Origin: Megalopta genalis
Lineage: Eukaryota; Arthropoda; Insecta; Hymenoptera; Halictidae
Direction of reading: 5' to 3'
DNA: 64,000 nt
Assembly: GCF_051020955.1 (NCBI RefSeq)
Contig: NW_027476193.1
Location: 469,158 to 533,157, forward strand
In this document: positions 39,901-53,854 of the stretch, in pieces
How the letters are laid out: every line of letters starts with the position of its first letter
Position numbering within the stretch: position 1 is the first letter of the stretch
Made by a program: the position numbers and the translations under genes
The notes under the pieces: model-generated
Seen by the model: the letters and a program-made list of their open reading frames with translations, nothing else
What the model was told of the DNA's origin: nothing
Database searches by the model: none

Positions 39901-42530
39901 CGCATGGATTTGAAGCAAAACCTTCTACATCGCATTGATTTGCAGCTAAATCATGTGTTTCGCACGAATTTGAAGCTAATAGATGTGTTTCGCATTAATT
40001 TTAAGCTAAATCATTTGTTATGTATGGAATTGAAGCTAACTGGTTTGTTTCGCCTACATTTGAAGCTATATAGACTATATCCCAACTGTTTGAAGCTCAA
40101 TCATTTGTTTCGCATGGATTTGAAGCTAACTCGTTTGTTTCGCATGCAGATGAAGCTATATCACATATATCGCAAGTATCTGAAGCTAAATCATTTGTTT
40201 CGCATGGATTTGAAGCAAAACCTTCTACATCGCATTGATTTGCAGCTAAATCATGTGTTTCGCAAGCATTTGAAGCTAACTCGTTTGTTTCGTCTGCATT
40301 TGAAGGTATATCACTTATATCCCAAGTGTTTGAAGATAAATCATTTGTTTCGCATGGATTTGAAGCTAAACCTTCTACATCGCATTGATTTGACGATAAA
40401 TCATGTGTTTCGCTTGTATATGAAGCTAACTCGTTTGTTTCGCCTGCAGTTGAATCTATATCACTTATATCGCAAGTATATGAAGCTAAATCATTTGTTC
40501 CGCGTGGATTAGAAGCCAAGCCTTCTACTTCGCATTGATTTGAAGCTAAATCGTTTGTTTCGCATGGATTTGGAGCTAACTCGTTTGTTTCGTCTGCATT
40601 TGAAGCTATGTCACTTATATCGCAAGTATCTGAAGCTAAAACATTGGTTTCGAATGGATTTGAAGCTAATCATTCTACATCGCATTGATTTGCTGCTAAA
40701 TCATGTGTTTCGCATGGATTTGCAGCTAACTCGTTCGTTTCACCTGCATTTGATGCTTTATCACTTATATCGCAAGTATCTGAAGCTAAATCATTTGTTT
40801 CGCATGGATTAGAAGCTAAACCTTCTACATCGCATTGATTTGCATCTAAATCATGTGTTTCGCATGGATTTGAAGCTAACTCGTTTGTTTCGCATGCAGA
40901 TGAAGCTATATCACATATATCGCAAGTATCTGAAGCTAAATCATTTGTTTCGCATGGATTTGAAGCAAAACCTTCTACATCGCATTGATTTGCAGCTAAA
41001 TCATGTGTTTCGCAAGCATTTGAAGCTAACTCGTTTGTTTCGTCTGCATTTGAAGGTATATCACTTATATCCCAAGTGTTTGAAGCTAAATCATTTGTTT
41101 CGCATGGATTTGAAGCTAAACCTTCTACATCGCATTGATTTGACGATAAATCATGTGTTTCGCTTGTATATGAAGCTAACTCGTTTGTTTCGCCTGCAGT
41201 TGAATCTATATCACTTATATCGCAAGTATATGAAGCTAAATCATTTGTTCCGCATGGATTAGAAGCCAAGCCTTCTACTTCGCATTGATTTGAAGCTAAA
41301 TCGTTTGTTCGCATGGATTTGGAGCTAACTCGTTTGTTTCGTCTGCATTTGAAGCTATGTCACTTATATCGCAAGTATCTGAAGCTAAAACATTGGTTTC
41401 GAATGGATTTGAAGCTAATCATTCTACATCGCATTGATTTGCTGCTAAATCATGTGTTTCGCATGGATTTGCAGCTAACTCGTTCGTTTCACCTGCATTT
41501 GATGCTTTATCACTTATATCGCAAGTATCTGAAGCTAAATCATTTGTTTCGCATGGATTAGAAGCTAAACCTTCTACATCGCATTGATTTGCATCTAAAT
41601 CATGTGTTTCGCATGGATTTGAAGCTAACTCGTTTGTTTCGCATGCTGATGAAGCTATATCACATATATCGCAAGTATCTGAAGCTAAATCATTTGTTTC
41701 GCATGGATTTGAAGCAAAACCTTCTACATCGCATTGATTTGCAGCTAAATCATGTGTTTCGCACGAATTTGAAACTAATAGATGTGTTTCGCATTAATTT
41801 TAAGCTAAATCATTTGTTATGTATGGAATTGAAGCTAACTGGTTTTTTCGCCTGCATTAGAAGCTATATAGCCTATATCCCAACTGTTTGATGCTCAATC
41901 ATTTGTTTCGCATTGATTTGAAGCTAACTCGTTTGTTGCGCATGCAGTTGAATCTAAATATCGTATATCACAAGTATCTGAATCTAAAGTATTTGTTTGG
42001 CATGGATTTCAATCTAATCCACGTGTATCGCATGAGTTTTAAGCTAAATCATGTGTTCCGCATGGATTTGAAGCTAACTCGTTTGTCTCGTCTGCATTTG
42101 AAGCAATATCACTTATATCGCAAGTATCTGAAGCTAAATCATTGGTTTCGCATGGATTTGATGCTAAACCTTCTACATCGCATTGATTTGACGCTAAATC
42201 ATTAGTTTCGCATGGATTTGAAGTAAAACCTTCTACATCGCATTGATTTGCAGCTAAATCATGTGTTTCGCACGAATTTGAAGCTAATAGGTGTGTTTCA
42301 CATTATTTGTAAGCTAAATCATGTGTTACGTATGGAATTGAAGCTAACTCGTTTGTTTCGCCTGCAGATGAATCTATATCACTTATAAGGCAAGTATTTG
42401 AGCTATATCATTTGTTCCGCATGGATTAGAAGCTAAGCCTTCTACTTCGCATTGATTTGAAGCTAAAACGTTTGTTTCGCATGGATTTGTGGCTAACTCG
42501 TTTGTTTCTCCTGCATTTGAAGCTATATCA
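36926..42530. repeat. Large HOR, interval 4 (5,605 bp)
   Basis: This has the same beginning and end as interval 3, but the internal unit that starts at 34632 occurs at 38500, 39490, 40540 and about 41290. The spacings are 990, 1,050 and about 750 bp, all multiples of 30. The last copy has lost one T (GTTTGTTCGCATGG near 41308). The interval therefore grew by adding internal repeats. Confidence 0.88.
40670..41314 (-). other. Longest minus-strand open tract (214 codons); probably not a gene
   Basis: This is an acidic decapeptide repeat with cysteine or aspartate at the same place in each ten residues (C-E-T-N-D-L-A-S-N-P and related types). The order of the five types repeats every 50 residues. 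It lies opposite plus-strand tracts in the same DNA. It ends where a CATTAATTTTAAGC monomer or GCTCAATCA brings stops into this frame. There is no non-repeat sequence at either end. I treat it as a by-product of the repeat. Confidence 0.2.
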
Positions 42531-45497
42531 CAAATCGATAGTATGTGACTCTAAATCATTTGTTTCCCATGGATTTGAAGCTAAACCTTCGTCATTGCAT
42601 TGATTTGCAGCTAAATCATGTGTTTCGTATGGATTTGAAGCTAACTCGTTTGTTTCCCAGCATTTGAAGCTATATCACTTATATCGCAAGTATCTCATGC
42701 TAAATCATTTGTTTCGCATGGACTTGACGCTAAACCTTCTACATCGCATTGATTTGCAGCAAAATCATGTGTTTCGCATGGATTTGCAGCTAACTCGTTC
42801 GTTTCACCTGCATTTGATGCATTATCACTTATATCGCAAGTATCTGAAGCTAAATCATTTGTTTCGCATGGATTTGAAGCTAAACCTTCTACATCGCATT
42901 GATTTTGCAGCTAAATCATGTGTTTCGCATGGATTTGAAGCTAACTCGTTTGTTTCGCATGCAGATGAAGCTATATCACATATATCGCAATTATCTGCAG
43001 CTAAGTCATTTGTTTCGCATGTATTTGAAGCAAAACCTTCTACATCGAATTGATTTGCAGCTAAATCATGTGTTTCGCATGGATTTGAAGCTAACTCGTT
43101 TGTTTCGTCTGCATTTGAAGCTATATCTCTTATATCCCAAGTGTTTGCAGCTCAATCATTTGTTTCGCATGGATTTCAAGCTAAACCTTCTAAATCGCAT
43201 GAATATTAAGCTCAATCATGTGTTCCGCATGGATTTGAAGCTAACTCGTTTGTTTCGTCTGAACTTGAAGCAATATCACATATATCGCTAGTATCTGAAG
43301 CTAAATCATTTGTTTCGCATGGATTTGAAGCTAAACCATCAACATCGCATTGATTTGCAGCTATTTCATGTGTTTCGCATGGATTTGAAGCTAACTCGTT
43401 TGTTTCGTCTGCATTTGAAGCTATATCACTTATATCCCAAGTGTTTGAAGCTAAATCATTTGTTTAGCATGGATTTGAAGCTAAACCTTCTAGATCGCAT
43501 TGATTTGACGATAAATCATGTGTTTCGCTTGTTTATGAAGCTAACTCGTTTGTTTCGCCTGCAGTTGAATCTATATCACTTATATCGCAAGTATATGAAG
43601 CTAAATCATTTGTTCCGCATGGATTAGAAGCCAAGCCTTCTACTTCGCATTGATTTGAAGCTAAATCGTTTGTTTCGCATGGATTTGGAGCTAACTCGTT
43701 TGTTTCGTCTGCATTTGAAGCTATGTCACTTATATCGCAAGTATCTGAAGCTAAAACATTGGTTTCGAATGGATTTGAAGCTAAACATTCTACATCGCAT
43801 TGATTTGCTGCTAAATCATGTGTTTCGCATGGATTTGCAGCTAACTCGTTCGTTTCACCTGCATTTGATGCTTTATCACTTATATCGCAAGCATCTGAAG
43901 CTAAATCATTTGTTTCGCATGGATTTGAAGCTAAACCTTCTACATCGCATTGATTTGCATCTAAGTCATGTGTTTCGCATGGATTTGAAGCTAACTCGTT
44001 TGTTTCGCACGCAGATGAAGCTATATCACATATATCGCAAGTATCTGAAGCTAAATCATTTGTTTCGCATGGATTTGAAGCTAAACCTTCTACATCGCAT
44101 TGATTTGCAGCTAAATCATGTGTTTCGCACGAATTTGAAGCTAATAGATGTGTTTCGCATTAATTTTAAGCTAAGTCATTTGTTATGTATGGATTTGAAG
44201 CTAACTGGTTTGTTTCGCCTGCATTTGAAGCTATATAGCCTATATCCCAACTGTTTGAAGCTCAATCATTTGTTTCGCATGGATTTGAAGCTAACTCGTT
44301 TGTTTCGCATGCAGATGAAGCTATATCACATATATCGCAAGTATCTGAAGCTAAATCATTTGTTTCGCATGGATTTGAAGCAAAACCTTCTACATCGCAT
44401 TGATTTGCAGCTAAATCATGTGTTTCGCAAGCATTTGAAGCTAACTCGTTTGTTTCGTCTGCATTTGAAGGTATATCACTTATATCCCAAGTGTTTGAAG
44501 CTAATTCATTTGTTTCGCATGGATTTGAAGCTAAACCTTCTACATCGCATTGATTTGCATCTAAATCATGTGTTTCGCATGGATTTGAAGCTAACTCGTT
44601 TGTTTCGCATGCTGATGAAGCTATATCACATATATCGCAAGTATCTGAAGCTAAATCATTTGTTTCGCATGGATTTGAAGCAAAACCTTCTACATCGCAT
44701 TGATTTGCAGCTAAATCATGTGTTTCGCACGAATTTGAAACTAATAGATGTGTTTCGCATTAATTTTAAGCTAAATCATTTGTTATGTATGGAATTGAAG
44801 CTAACTGGTTTTTTCGCCTGCATTTGAAGCTATATAGCCTATATCCCAACTGTTTGATGCTCAATCATTTGTTTCGCATTGATTTGAAGCTAACTCGTTT
44901 GTTGCGCATGCAGTTGAATCTAAATATCGTATATCACAAGTATCTGAATCTAAAGTATTTGTTTGGCATGGATTTCAATCTAATCCACGTGTATCGCATG
45001 AGTTTTAAGCTAAATCATGTGTTCCGCATGGATTTGAAGCTAACTCGTTTGTCTCGTCTGCATTTGAAGCAATATCACTTATATCGCAAGTATCTGAAGC
45101 TAAATCATTGGTTTCGCATGGATTTGATGCTAAACCTTCTACATCGCATTGATTTGACGCTAAATCATTAGTTTCGCATGGATTTGAAGTAAAACCTTCT
45201 ACATCGCATTGATTTGCAGCTAAATCATGTGTTTCGCACGAATTTGAAGCTAATAGGTGTGTTTCACATTATTTGTAAGCTAAATCATGTGTTACGTATG
45301 GAATTGAAGCTAACTCGTTTGTTTCGCCTGCAGATGAATCTATATCACTTATAAGGCAAGTATTTGAAGCTATATCATTTGTTCCGCATGGATTAGAAGC
45401 TAAGCCTTCTACTTCGCATTGATTTGAAGCTAAAACGTTTGTTTCGCATGGATTTGTGGCTAACTCGTTTGTTTCTCCTGCATTTGAAGCTATATCA
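42531..45497. repeat. Large HOR, interval 5 (2,967 bp)
   Basis: This has the same beginning and end as its neighbours and only one copy of the internal unit (43655). It contains the longest open tract of the window (43655-44827), which results from a fusion of two internal units that removes the usual in-frame stop. Confidence 0.87.
43655..44827 (+). other. Longest open tract (390 codons), basic decapeptide repeat; probably not a gene
   Basis: This plus-strand open tract consists wholly of decapeptides of the type L-K-L-N-x-L-F-R-M-D, rich in Leu, Lys, Arg and His. It has no signal peptide, no non-repeat domain and no unique ends. Similar tracts of 331-340 codons lie at 39490-40512, 47012-48034 and 53036-54031, and of 320 at 38500-39462. 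All stop at fixed variant monomers (GGATTAGAA, which turns a Leu codon into TAG, or a frame-shifting indel). They recur because the HOR was copied. A translated gene would be expected to keep its frame across copies, and this one does not. Confidence 0.2.
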
Positions 45498-48400
45498 CAA
45501 ATCGATAGTATGTGACTCTAAATCATTTGTTTCCCATGGATTTGAAGCTAAACCTTCGTCATTGCATTGATTTGCAGCTAAATCATGTGTTTCGTATGGA
45601 TTTGAAGCTAACTCGTTTGTTTCCCAGCATTTGAAGCTATATCACTTATATCGCAAGTATCTCATGCTAAATCATTTGTTTCGCATGGACTTGACGCTAA
45701 ACCTTCTACATCGCATTGATTTGCAGCAAAATCATGTGTTTCGCATGGATTTGCAGCTAACTCGTTCGTTTCACCTGCATTTGATGCATTATCACTTATA
45801 TCGCAAGTATCTGAAGCTAAATCATTTGTTTCGCATGGATTTGAAGCTAAACCTTCTACATCGCATTGATTTTGCAGCTAAATCATGTGTTTCGCATGGA
45901 TTTGAAGCTAACTCGTTTGTTTCGCATGCAGATGAAGCTATATCACATATATCGCAATTATCTGCAGCTAAGTCATTTGTTTCGCATGTATTTGAAGCAA
46001 AACCTTCTACATCGAATTGATTTGCAGCTAAATCATGTGTTTCGCATGGATTTGAAGCTAACTCGTTTGTTTCGTCTGCATTTGAAGCTATATCTCTTAT
46101 ATCCCAAGTGTTTGCAGCTCAATCATTTGTTTCGCATGGATTTCAAGCTAAACCTTCTAAATCGCATGAATATTAAGCTCAATCATGTGTTCCGCATGGA
46201 TTTGAAGCTAACTCGTTTGTTTCGTCTGAACTTGAAGCAATATCACATATATCGCTAGTATCTGAAGCTAAATCATTTGTTTCGCATGGATTTGAAGCTA
46301 ACTCGTTTGTTTCGTCTGCATTTGAAGCTATATCACTTATATCGCAAGTATATGAAGCTAAATCGTTTGCATCGCATGGATTTGAAGCTAAACCTTCTTC
46401 ATCGCATTGATTTGACGATAAATCATGTGTTTCGCACGAATTTGAAGCTAATAGATGCGTTTCGCATTAATTTTAAGCTAAATCATTTGTTATGTATGGA
46501 ATTGAAGCTAACTGGTTTGTTTCGCCTGCATTTGAAGCTATATAGACTATATCCCAACTGTTTGAAGCTCAATCATTTGTTTCGCATGGATTTGAAGCTA
46601 ACGCGTTTGTTTCGAATGCAGATGAAGCTATATCACATATATCGCAAGTATCTGAAGCTAAATCATTTGTTTCGCATGGATTTGAAGCAAAACCTTCTAC
46701 ATCGCATTGATTTGCAGCTAAATCATGTGTTTCGCAAGCATTTGAAGCTAACTCGTTTGTTTCGTCTGCATTTGAAGTTATATCACTTATATCCCAAGTG
46801 TTTGAAGCTAAATCATTTGTTTAGCATAGATTTGAAGCTAAACCTTCTACATCGCATTGATTTGACGATAAATCATGTGTTTCGCTTGTATATGAAGCTA
46901 ACTCGTTTGTTTCGCCTGCAGTTGAATCTATATCACTTATATCGCAAGTATATGAAGCTAAATCATTTGTTCCGCATGGATTAGAAGCCAAGCCTTCTAC
47001 TTCGCATTGATTTGAAGCTAAATCGTTTGTTTCGCATGGATTTGGAGCTAACTCGTTTGTTTCGTCTGCATTTGAAGCTATGTCACTTATATCGCAAGTA
47101 TCTGAAGCTAAAACATTGGTTTCGAATGGATTTGAAGCTAAACATTCTACATCGCATTGATTTGCTGCTAAATCATGTGTTTCGCATGGATTTGCAGCTA
47201 ACTCGTTCGTTTCACCTGCATTTGATGCTTTATCACTTATATCGCAAGCATCTGAAGCTAAATCATTTGTTTCGCATGGATTTGAAGCTAAACCTTCTAC
47301 ATCGCATTGATTTGCATCTAAGTCATGTGTTTCGCATGGATTTGAAGCTAACTCGTTTGTTTCGCACGCAGATGAAGCTGTATCACATATATCGCAAGTA
47401 TCTGAAGCTAAATCATTTGTTTCGCATGGATTTGAAGCTAAACCTTCTACATCGCATTGATTTGCAGCTAAATCATGTGTTTTGCACGAATTTGAAGCTA
47501 ATAGATGTGTTTCGCATTAATTTTAAGCTAAATCATTTGTTATGTATGGATTTGAAGCTAACTGGTTTGTTTCGCCTGCATTTGAAGCTATATAGCGTAT
47601 ATCCCAACTGTTTGAAGCTCAATCATTTGTTTCGCATGGATTTGAAGCTAACTCGTTTGTTTCGCATGCAGATGAAGCTATATCACATATATCGCAAGTA
47701 TCTGAAGCTAAATCATTTGTTTCGCATGGATTTGAAGCAAAACCTTCTACATCGCATTGATTTGCAGCTAAATCATGTGTTTCGCAAACATTTGAAGCTA
47801 ACTCGTTTGTTTCGTCTGCATTTGAAGGTATATCACTTATATCCCAAGTGTTTGAAGCTAAATCATTTGTTTCGCATGGATTTGAAGCTAAACCTTCTAC
47901 ATCGCATTGATTTGACGATAAATCATGTGTTTCGCTTGTATATGAAGCTAACTCGTTTGTTTCGCCTGCAGTTGAATCTATATCACTTATATCGCAAGTA
48001 TATGAAGCTAAATCATTTGTTCCGCATGGATTAGAAGCCAAGCCTTCTACTTCGCATTGATTTGAAGCTAAATCGTTTGTTTCGCTTGGATTTGGAGCTA
48101 ACTCGTTTGTTTCGTCTGCATTTGAAGCTATGTCACTTATATCGCAAGTATCTGAAGCTAAAACATTGGTTTCGAATGGATTTGAAGCTAATCATTCTAC
48201 ATCGCATTGATTTGCTGCTAAATCATGTGTTTCGCATGGATTTGCAGCTAACTCGTTCGTTTCACCTGCATTTGATGCTTTATCACTTATATCGCAAGTA
48301 TCTGAAGCTAAATCATTTGTTTCGCATGGACTAGAAGCTAAACCTTCTACATCGCATTGATTTGCATCTAAATCATGTGTTTCGCATGGATTTGAAGCTA

Positions 48401-51400
48401 ACTCGTTTGTTTCGCATGCTGATGAAGCTATATCACATATATCGCAAGTATCTGAAGCTAAATCATTTGTTTCGCATGGATTTGAAGCAAAACCTTCTAC
48501 ATCGCATTGATTTGCAGCTAAATCATGTGTTTCGCACGAATTTGAAACTAATAGATGTGTTTCGCATTAATTTTAAGCTAAATCATTTGTTATGTATGGA
48601 ATTGAAGCTAACTGGTTTTTTCGCCTGCATTTGAAGCTATATAGCCTATATCCCAACTGTTTGATGCTCAATCATTTGTTTCGCATTGATTTGAAGCTAA
48701 CTCGTTTGTTGCGCATGCAGTTGAATCTAAATATCGTATATCACAAGTATCTGAATCTAAAGTATTTGTTTGGCATGGATTTCAATCTAATCCACGTGTA
48801 TCGGATGAGTTTTAAGCTAAATCATGTGTTCCGCATGGATTTGAAGCTAACTCGTTTGTCTCGTCTGCATTTGAAGCAATATCACTTATATCGCAAGTAT
48901 CTGAAGCTAAATCATTGGTTTCGCATGGATTTGATGCTAAACCTTCTACATCGCATTGATTTGACGCTAAATCATTAGTTTCGCATGGATTTGAAGTAAA
49001 ACCTTCTTCATCGCATTGATTTGCAGCTAAATCATGTGTTTCGCACGAATTTGAAGCTAATAGGTGTGTTTCACATTATTTGTAAGCTAAATCATGTGTT
49101 TCGCATGGATTTGAAGCTAACTCGTTTGTTTCGTCTGCAGTTGAAGCTATATCTCTTATATCCCAAGTGTTTGCAGCTCAATCATTTGTTTCGCATGGAT
49201 TTGAAGCTAAACCTTCTACATCGCATTGATTTGCATCTAAGTCATGTGTTTCGCATGGATTTGAAGCTTACTCGTTTGTTTCGCATGCAGATGAAGCTAT
49301 ATCACATATATCGCAAGTATCTGAAGCTAAATCATTTGTTTCGCATGGATTTGAAGCAAAACCTTCTACATCGCATTGATTTGCAGCTAAATCATGTGTT
49401 TCGCAAGCATTTGAAGCTAACTCGTTTGTTTCGTCTGCATTTGAAGGTATATCACTTATATCCGAAGTGTTTGAAGCTAAATCATTTGTTTCGCATGGAT
49501 TTGAAGCTAAACCTTCTACATCGCATTGATTTGACGATAAATCATGTGTTTCGCATGGATTTGCAGCTAACTCGTTCGTTTCACCTGCATTTGATGCTTT
49601 ATCACTTATATCGCTAGTATCTGAAGCTAAATCATTTGTTTCGCATGGATTTGAAGCTAAACCTTCTACATCGCATTGATTTGCATCTAAATCATGTGTT
49701 TCGCATGGATTTGTAGCTAACTCGTTTGTTTCGCATGCAGATGAAGCTATATCACATATATCGCAAGTATCTGAAGCTAAATCATTTGTTTCGCATGGAT
49801 TTGAAGCTAACTCGTTTGTTGCGCATGCAGTTGAATCTAAATAACGTATATCACAAGTGTCTGAATCTGTATTTTTTTGGCATGGATTTGAATCTAATCC
49901 ACGTGTATCGCATGAGTTTTAAGCTAAATAATGTGTTCCGCATGGATTTGAAGCTAACTCGTTTGTTTCGACTGCACTTGAAGCAATATCGCTTATATCG
50001 CTAGTATCTGAAGCTGTAAACATTTGTTTCGCATGGATTTGAAGCTAACTCGTTTGTTTCGTCTGCATTTGAAGCTATATCACTTATATCCCAAGTGTTT
50101 GAAGCTAAATCATTTGTTTCGCATGGATTTGAAGCTAAACCTTCTACATCGCATGGACTTGATGCTAACTCGTTTGTTTCGCATGCAGCTGAAGCTATAT
50201 CACCTATATCCCAAGTGTTCGCAGCTCAATAATTTGTTTCACATGGATTTGAAGCTAAACCTTCTACATCGCATTGATTTGCAGCTAAATCATGTGTTTC
50301 GCATGGACTTGAAGCTAACTCGGTCGTTTCGCCAGCATTTGATGCTATATCACTTATATCGCAACTATCTGAAGCTAAATCATTTGTTTCGCATGAATTT
50401 GAATCTAAACCCTGTGTTTCGCATGAATTTGAACCTAAATCTTGCCTTTCGCATGCATTTGAAGCTTAATCATGTTTTTCGCATGGATTTGAAGCTAACT
50501 CGGTCGTTTCGCCAGCATTTGATGCTATATCACTTATATCGCAAGTATCTGAAGCTAAATCATTTGTTTCGCATGAATTTGAATCTAAACCCTGTGTTTC
50601 GCATGAATTTGAACATAAATCTTGCCTTTCGCATGCATTTGAATCTTAATCACGTGTTTTGCTTGGATTTGAATCTAACTCGTTTGTTTCTCGTGCATTT
50701 GAAGCTACAGCATTTATATCGCAAGTATTTGAAGTTTAATCATTTGTGACGAATGGATTTGAAGGTAACTCGTTAGTTTCGCCTGCTTTTGAAGCTATAT
50801 CACTTATATCGCAAGTATCTGAAGCTAAATCATTTGTTTCGCATGGATTAGAAGCTAAACCTTCTACATCGCATTGATTTGCATCTAAATCATGTGTTTC
50901 GCATGGATTTGAAGCTAACTCGTTTGTTTCGCATGCTGATGAAGCTATATCACATATATCGCAAGTATCTGAAGCTAAATCATTTGTTTCGCATGGATTT
51001 GAAGCAAAACCTTCTACATCGCATTGATTTGCAGCTAAATCATGTGTTTCGCACGAATTTGAAACTAATAGATGTGTTTCGCATTAATTTTAAGCTAAAT
51101 CATTTGTTATGTATGGAACTGAAGCTAACTGGTTTTTTCGCCTGCATTTGAAGCTATATAGCCTATATCCCAACTGTTTGATGCTCAATCATTTGTTTCG
51201 CATTGATTTGAAGCTAACTCGTTTGTTGCGCATGCAGTTGAATCTGAATAACGTATATCACAAGTATCTGAATCTAAAGTATTTGTTTGGCATGGATTTC
51301 AATCTAATCCACGTGTATCGCATGAGTTTTAAGCTAAATCATGTGTTCCGCATGGATTTGAAGCTAAGCCTTCTACTTCGCATTGATTTGAAGCTAAAAC

Positions 51401-51461
51401 GTTTGTTTCGCATGGATTTGTAGCTAACTCGTTTGTTTCTCCTGCATTTGAAGCTATATCA
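45498..51461. repeat. Large HOR, interval 6 (5,964 bp)
   Basis: This is the longest interval. The internal unit occurs at 47012 and 48062 (1,050 bp apart). After 49.0 kb it departs from the other intervals, with a mixture of 17-21 kb family monomers (TGTATTTTTTTGGC near 49868) and a hexameric stretch at 50.3-50.7 kb. Confidence 0.86.
50300..50660. repeat. 180-bp (six-monomer) local repeats
   Basis: A six-monomer unit containing ACTCGGTCGTTTCGCCAGC, CTAAACCCTGTG and AAATCTTGCCTTTCGC occurs twice with a 180-bp offset. This breaks the usual five-monomer order. Single or partial copies are at 29.92-30.00 and 56.94-57.18 kb. Confidence 0.82.
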
Positions 51462-53854
51462 CAAATCGATAGTATGTGACTCTAAATCATTTGTTTCCCA
51501 TGGATTTGAAGCTAAACCTTCGTCATTGCATTGATTTGCAGCTAAATCATGTGTTTCGTATGGATTTGAAGCTAACTCGTTTGTTTCCCAGCATTTGAAG
51601 CTATATCACTTATATCGCAAGTATCTGATGCTAAATCATTTGTTTCGCATGGACTTGACGCTAAACCTTCTACATCGCATTGATTTGCAGCAAAATCATG
51701 TGTTTCGCATGGATTTGCAGCTAACTCGTTCGTTTCACCTGCATTTGATGCATTATCACTTATATCGCAAGTATCTGAAGCTAAATCATTTGTTTCGCAT
51801 GGATTTGAAGCTAAACCTTCTACATCGCATTGATTTGGCAGCTAAATCATGTGTTTCGCATGGATTTGAAGCTAACTCGTTTGTTTCGCATGCAGACGAA
51901 GCTATATCACATATATCGTAATTATCTGCAGCTAAGTCATTTGTTTCGCATGTATTTGAAGCAAAACCTTCTACATCGAATTGATTTGCAGCTAAATCAT
52001 GTGTTTCGCATGGATTTGAAGCTAACTCGTTTGTTTCGTCTGCATTTGAAGCTATATCTCTTATATCCCAAGTGTTTGCAGCTCAATCATTTGTTTCGCA
52101 TGGATTTCAAGCTAAACCTTCTAAATCGCATGAATATTAAGCTCAATCATGTGTTCCGCATGGATTTGAAGCTAACTCGTTTGTTTCGTCTGAACTTGAA
52201 GCAATATCACATATATCGCTAGTATCTGAAGCTAAATCATTTGTTTCGCATGGATTTGAAGCTAAACCATCAACATCGCATTGATTTGCAGCTATATCAT
52301 GTGTTTCGCATGGATTTGAAGCTAACTCGTTTGTTTCGTCTGCATTTGAAGCTATATCACTTATATCGCAAGTATATGAAGCTAAATCGTTTGCATCGCA
52401 TGGATTTGAAGCTAAACCTTCTTCATCGCATTGATTTGACGATAAATCATGTGTTTCGCACGAATTTGAAGCTAATAGATGTGTTTCGCATTAACTTTAA
52501 GCTAACTCATTTGTTATGTATGGAATTGAAGCTAACTGGTTTGTTTCGCCTGCATTTGAAGCTATATAGACTATATCCCAACTGTTTGAAGCTCAATCAT
52601 TTGTTTCGTATGGATTTGAAGCTAACTCGTTTGTTTCGCATGCAGATGAAGCTATATCACATATATCGCAAGTATCTGAAGCTAAATCATTTGTTTCGCA
52701 TGGATTTGAAGCAAAACCTTCTACATCGCATTGATTTGCAGCTAAATCATGTGTTTCGCAAGCATTTGAAGCTAACTCGTTTGTTTCGTCTGCATTTGAA
52801 GTTATTTCACTTATATCCCAAGTGTTTGAAGCTAAATCATTTGTTTCGCATGGATTTGAAGCTAAACCTTCTACATCGCATTGATTTGACGATAAATCAT
52901 GTGTTTCGCTTGTATATGAAGCTAACTCGTTTGTTTCGCCTGCAGTTGAATCTATATCACTTATATCGCAAGTATATGAAGCTAAGTCATTTGTTCCGCA
53001 TGGATTAGAAGCCAAGCCTTCTACTTCGCATTGATTTGAAGCTAAATCGTTTGTTTCGCATGGATTTGGAGCTAACTCGTTTGTTTCGTCTGCATTTGAA
53101 GCTATGTCACTTATATCGCAAGTATCTGAAGCTAAAACATTGGTTTCGAATGGATTTGAAGCTAAACATTCTACATCGCATTGATTTGCTGCTAAATCAT
53201 GTGTTTCGCATGGATTTGCAGCTAACTCGTTCGTTTCACCTGCATTTGATGCTTTATCACTTATATCGCAAGTATCTGAAGCTAAATCATTTGTTTCGCA
53301 TGGATTTGAAGCAAAACCTTCTACATCGCATTGATTTGCAGCTAAATCATGTGTTTCGCAGGAATTTGAAGCTAACTCGTTTGTTTCGTCTGCATTTGAA
53401 GGTATATCACTTATATCCCAAGTGTTTGAAGCTAAATCATTTGTTTCGCATGGATTTGAAGCTAAACCTTCTACATCGCATTGATTTGACGATAAATCAT
53501 GTGTTTCGCTTGTATATGAAGCTAACTCGTTTGTTTCGCCTGCAGTTGAATCTATATCACTTATATCGCAAGTATATGAAGCTAAATCATTTGTTTCGCA
53601 TGGATTTGAAGCTAAACCTTCTACATCGCATTGATTTGCATCTAAATCATGTGTTTCGCATGGATTTGAAGCTAATAGATGTGTTTCGCATTAATTTTAA
53701 GCTAAATCATGTGTTACGTATGGAATTGAAGATAACTGGTTTGTTTCGCCTACATTTGAAGCTATGTAGCCTTTATCCCAACTGTTTGAAGCTCAATCAT
53801 TTGTTTCGCATGGATTTGAAGCTAACTCGTTTGTTGCGCATGCAGTTGAATCTA
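51247..53854. repeat. 2,608-bp tandem duplication, first copy
   Basis: This is repeated at 53855-56462 with very few differences. Two that I saw: TTTGGCAGC near 51836 against TTTTGCAGC, and CAGACGAAG near 51893 against CAGATGAAG. The unit includes the marker CAAATCGATAG (51462) and one internal unit (53036). Its length is 30 x 87 minus 2. Confidence 0.9.

Noticed and set aside
49860..49880. T-run (TGTATTTTTTTGGC) as a transcription terminator
   Set aside because: It has no hairpin before it and no gene upstream. It is a small deletion variant copied at 56.49 and 60.90 kb.
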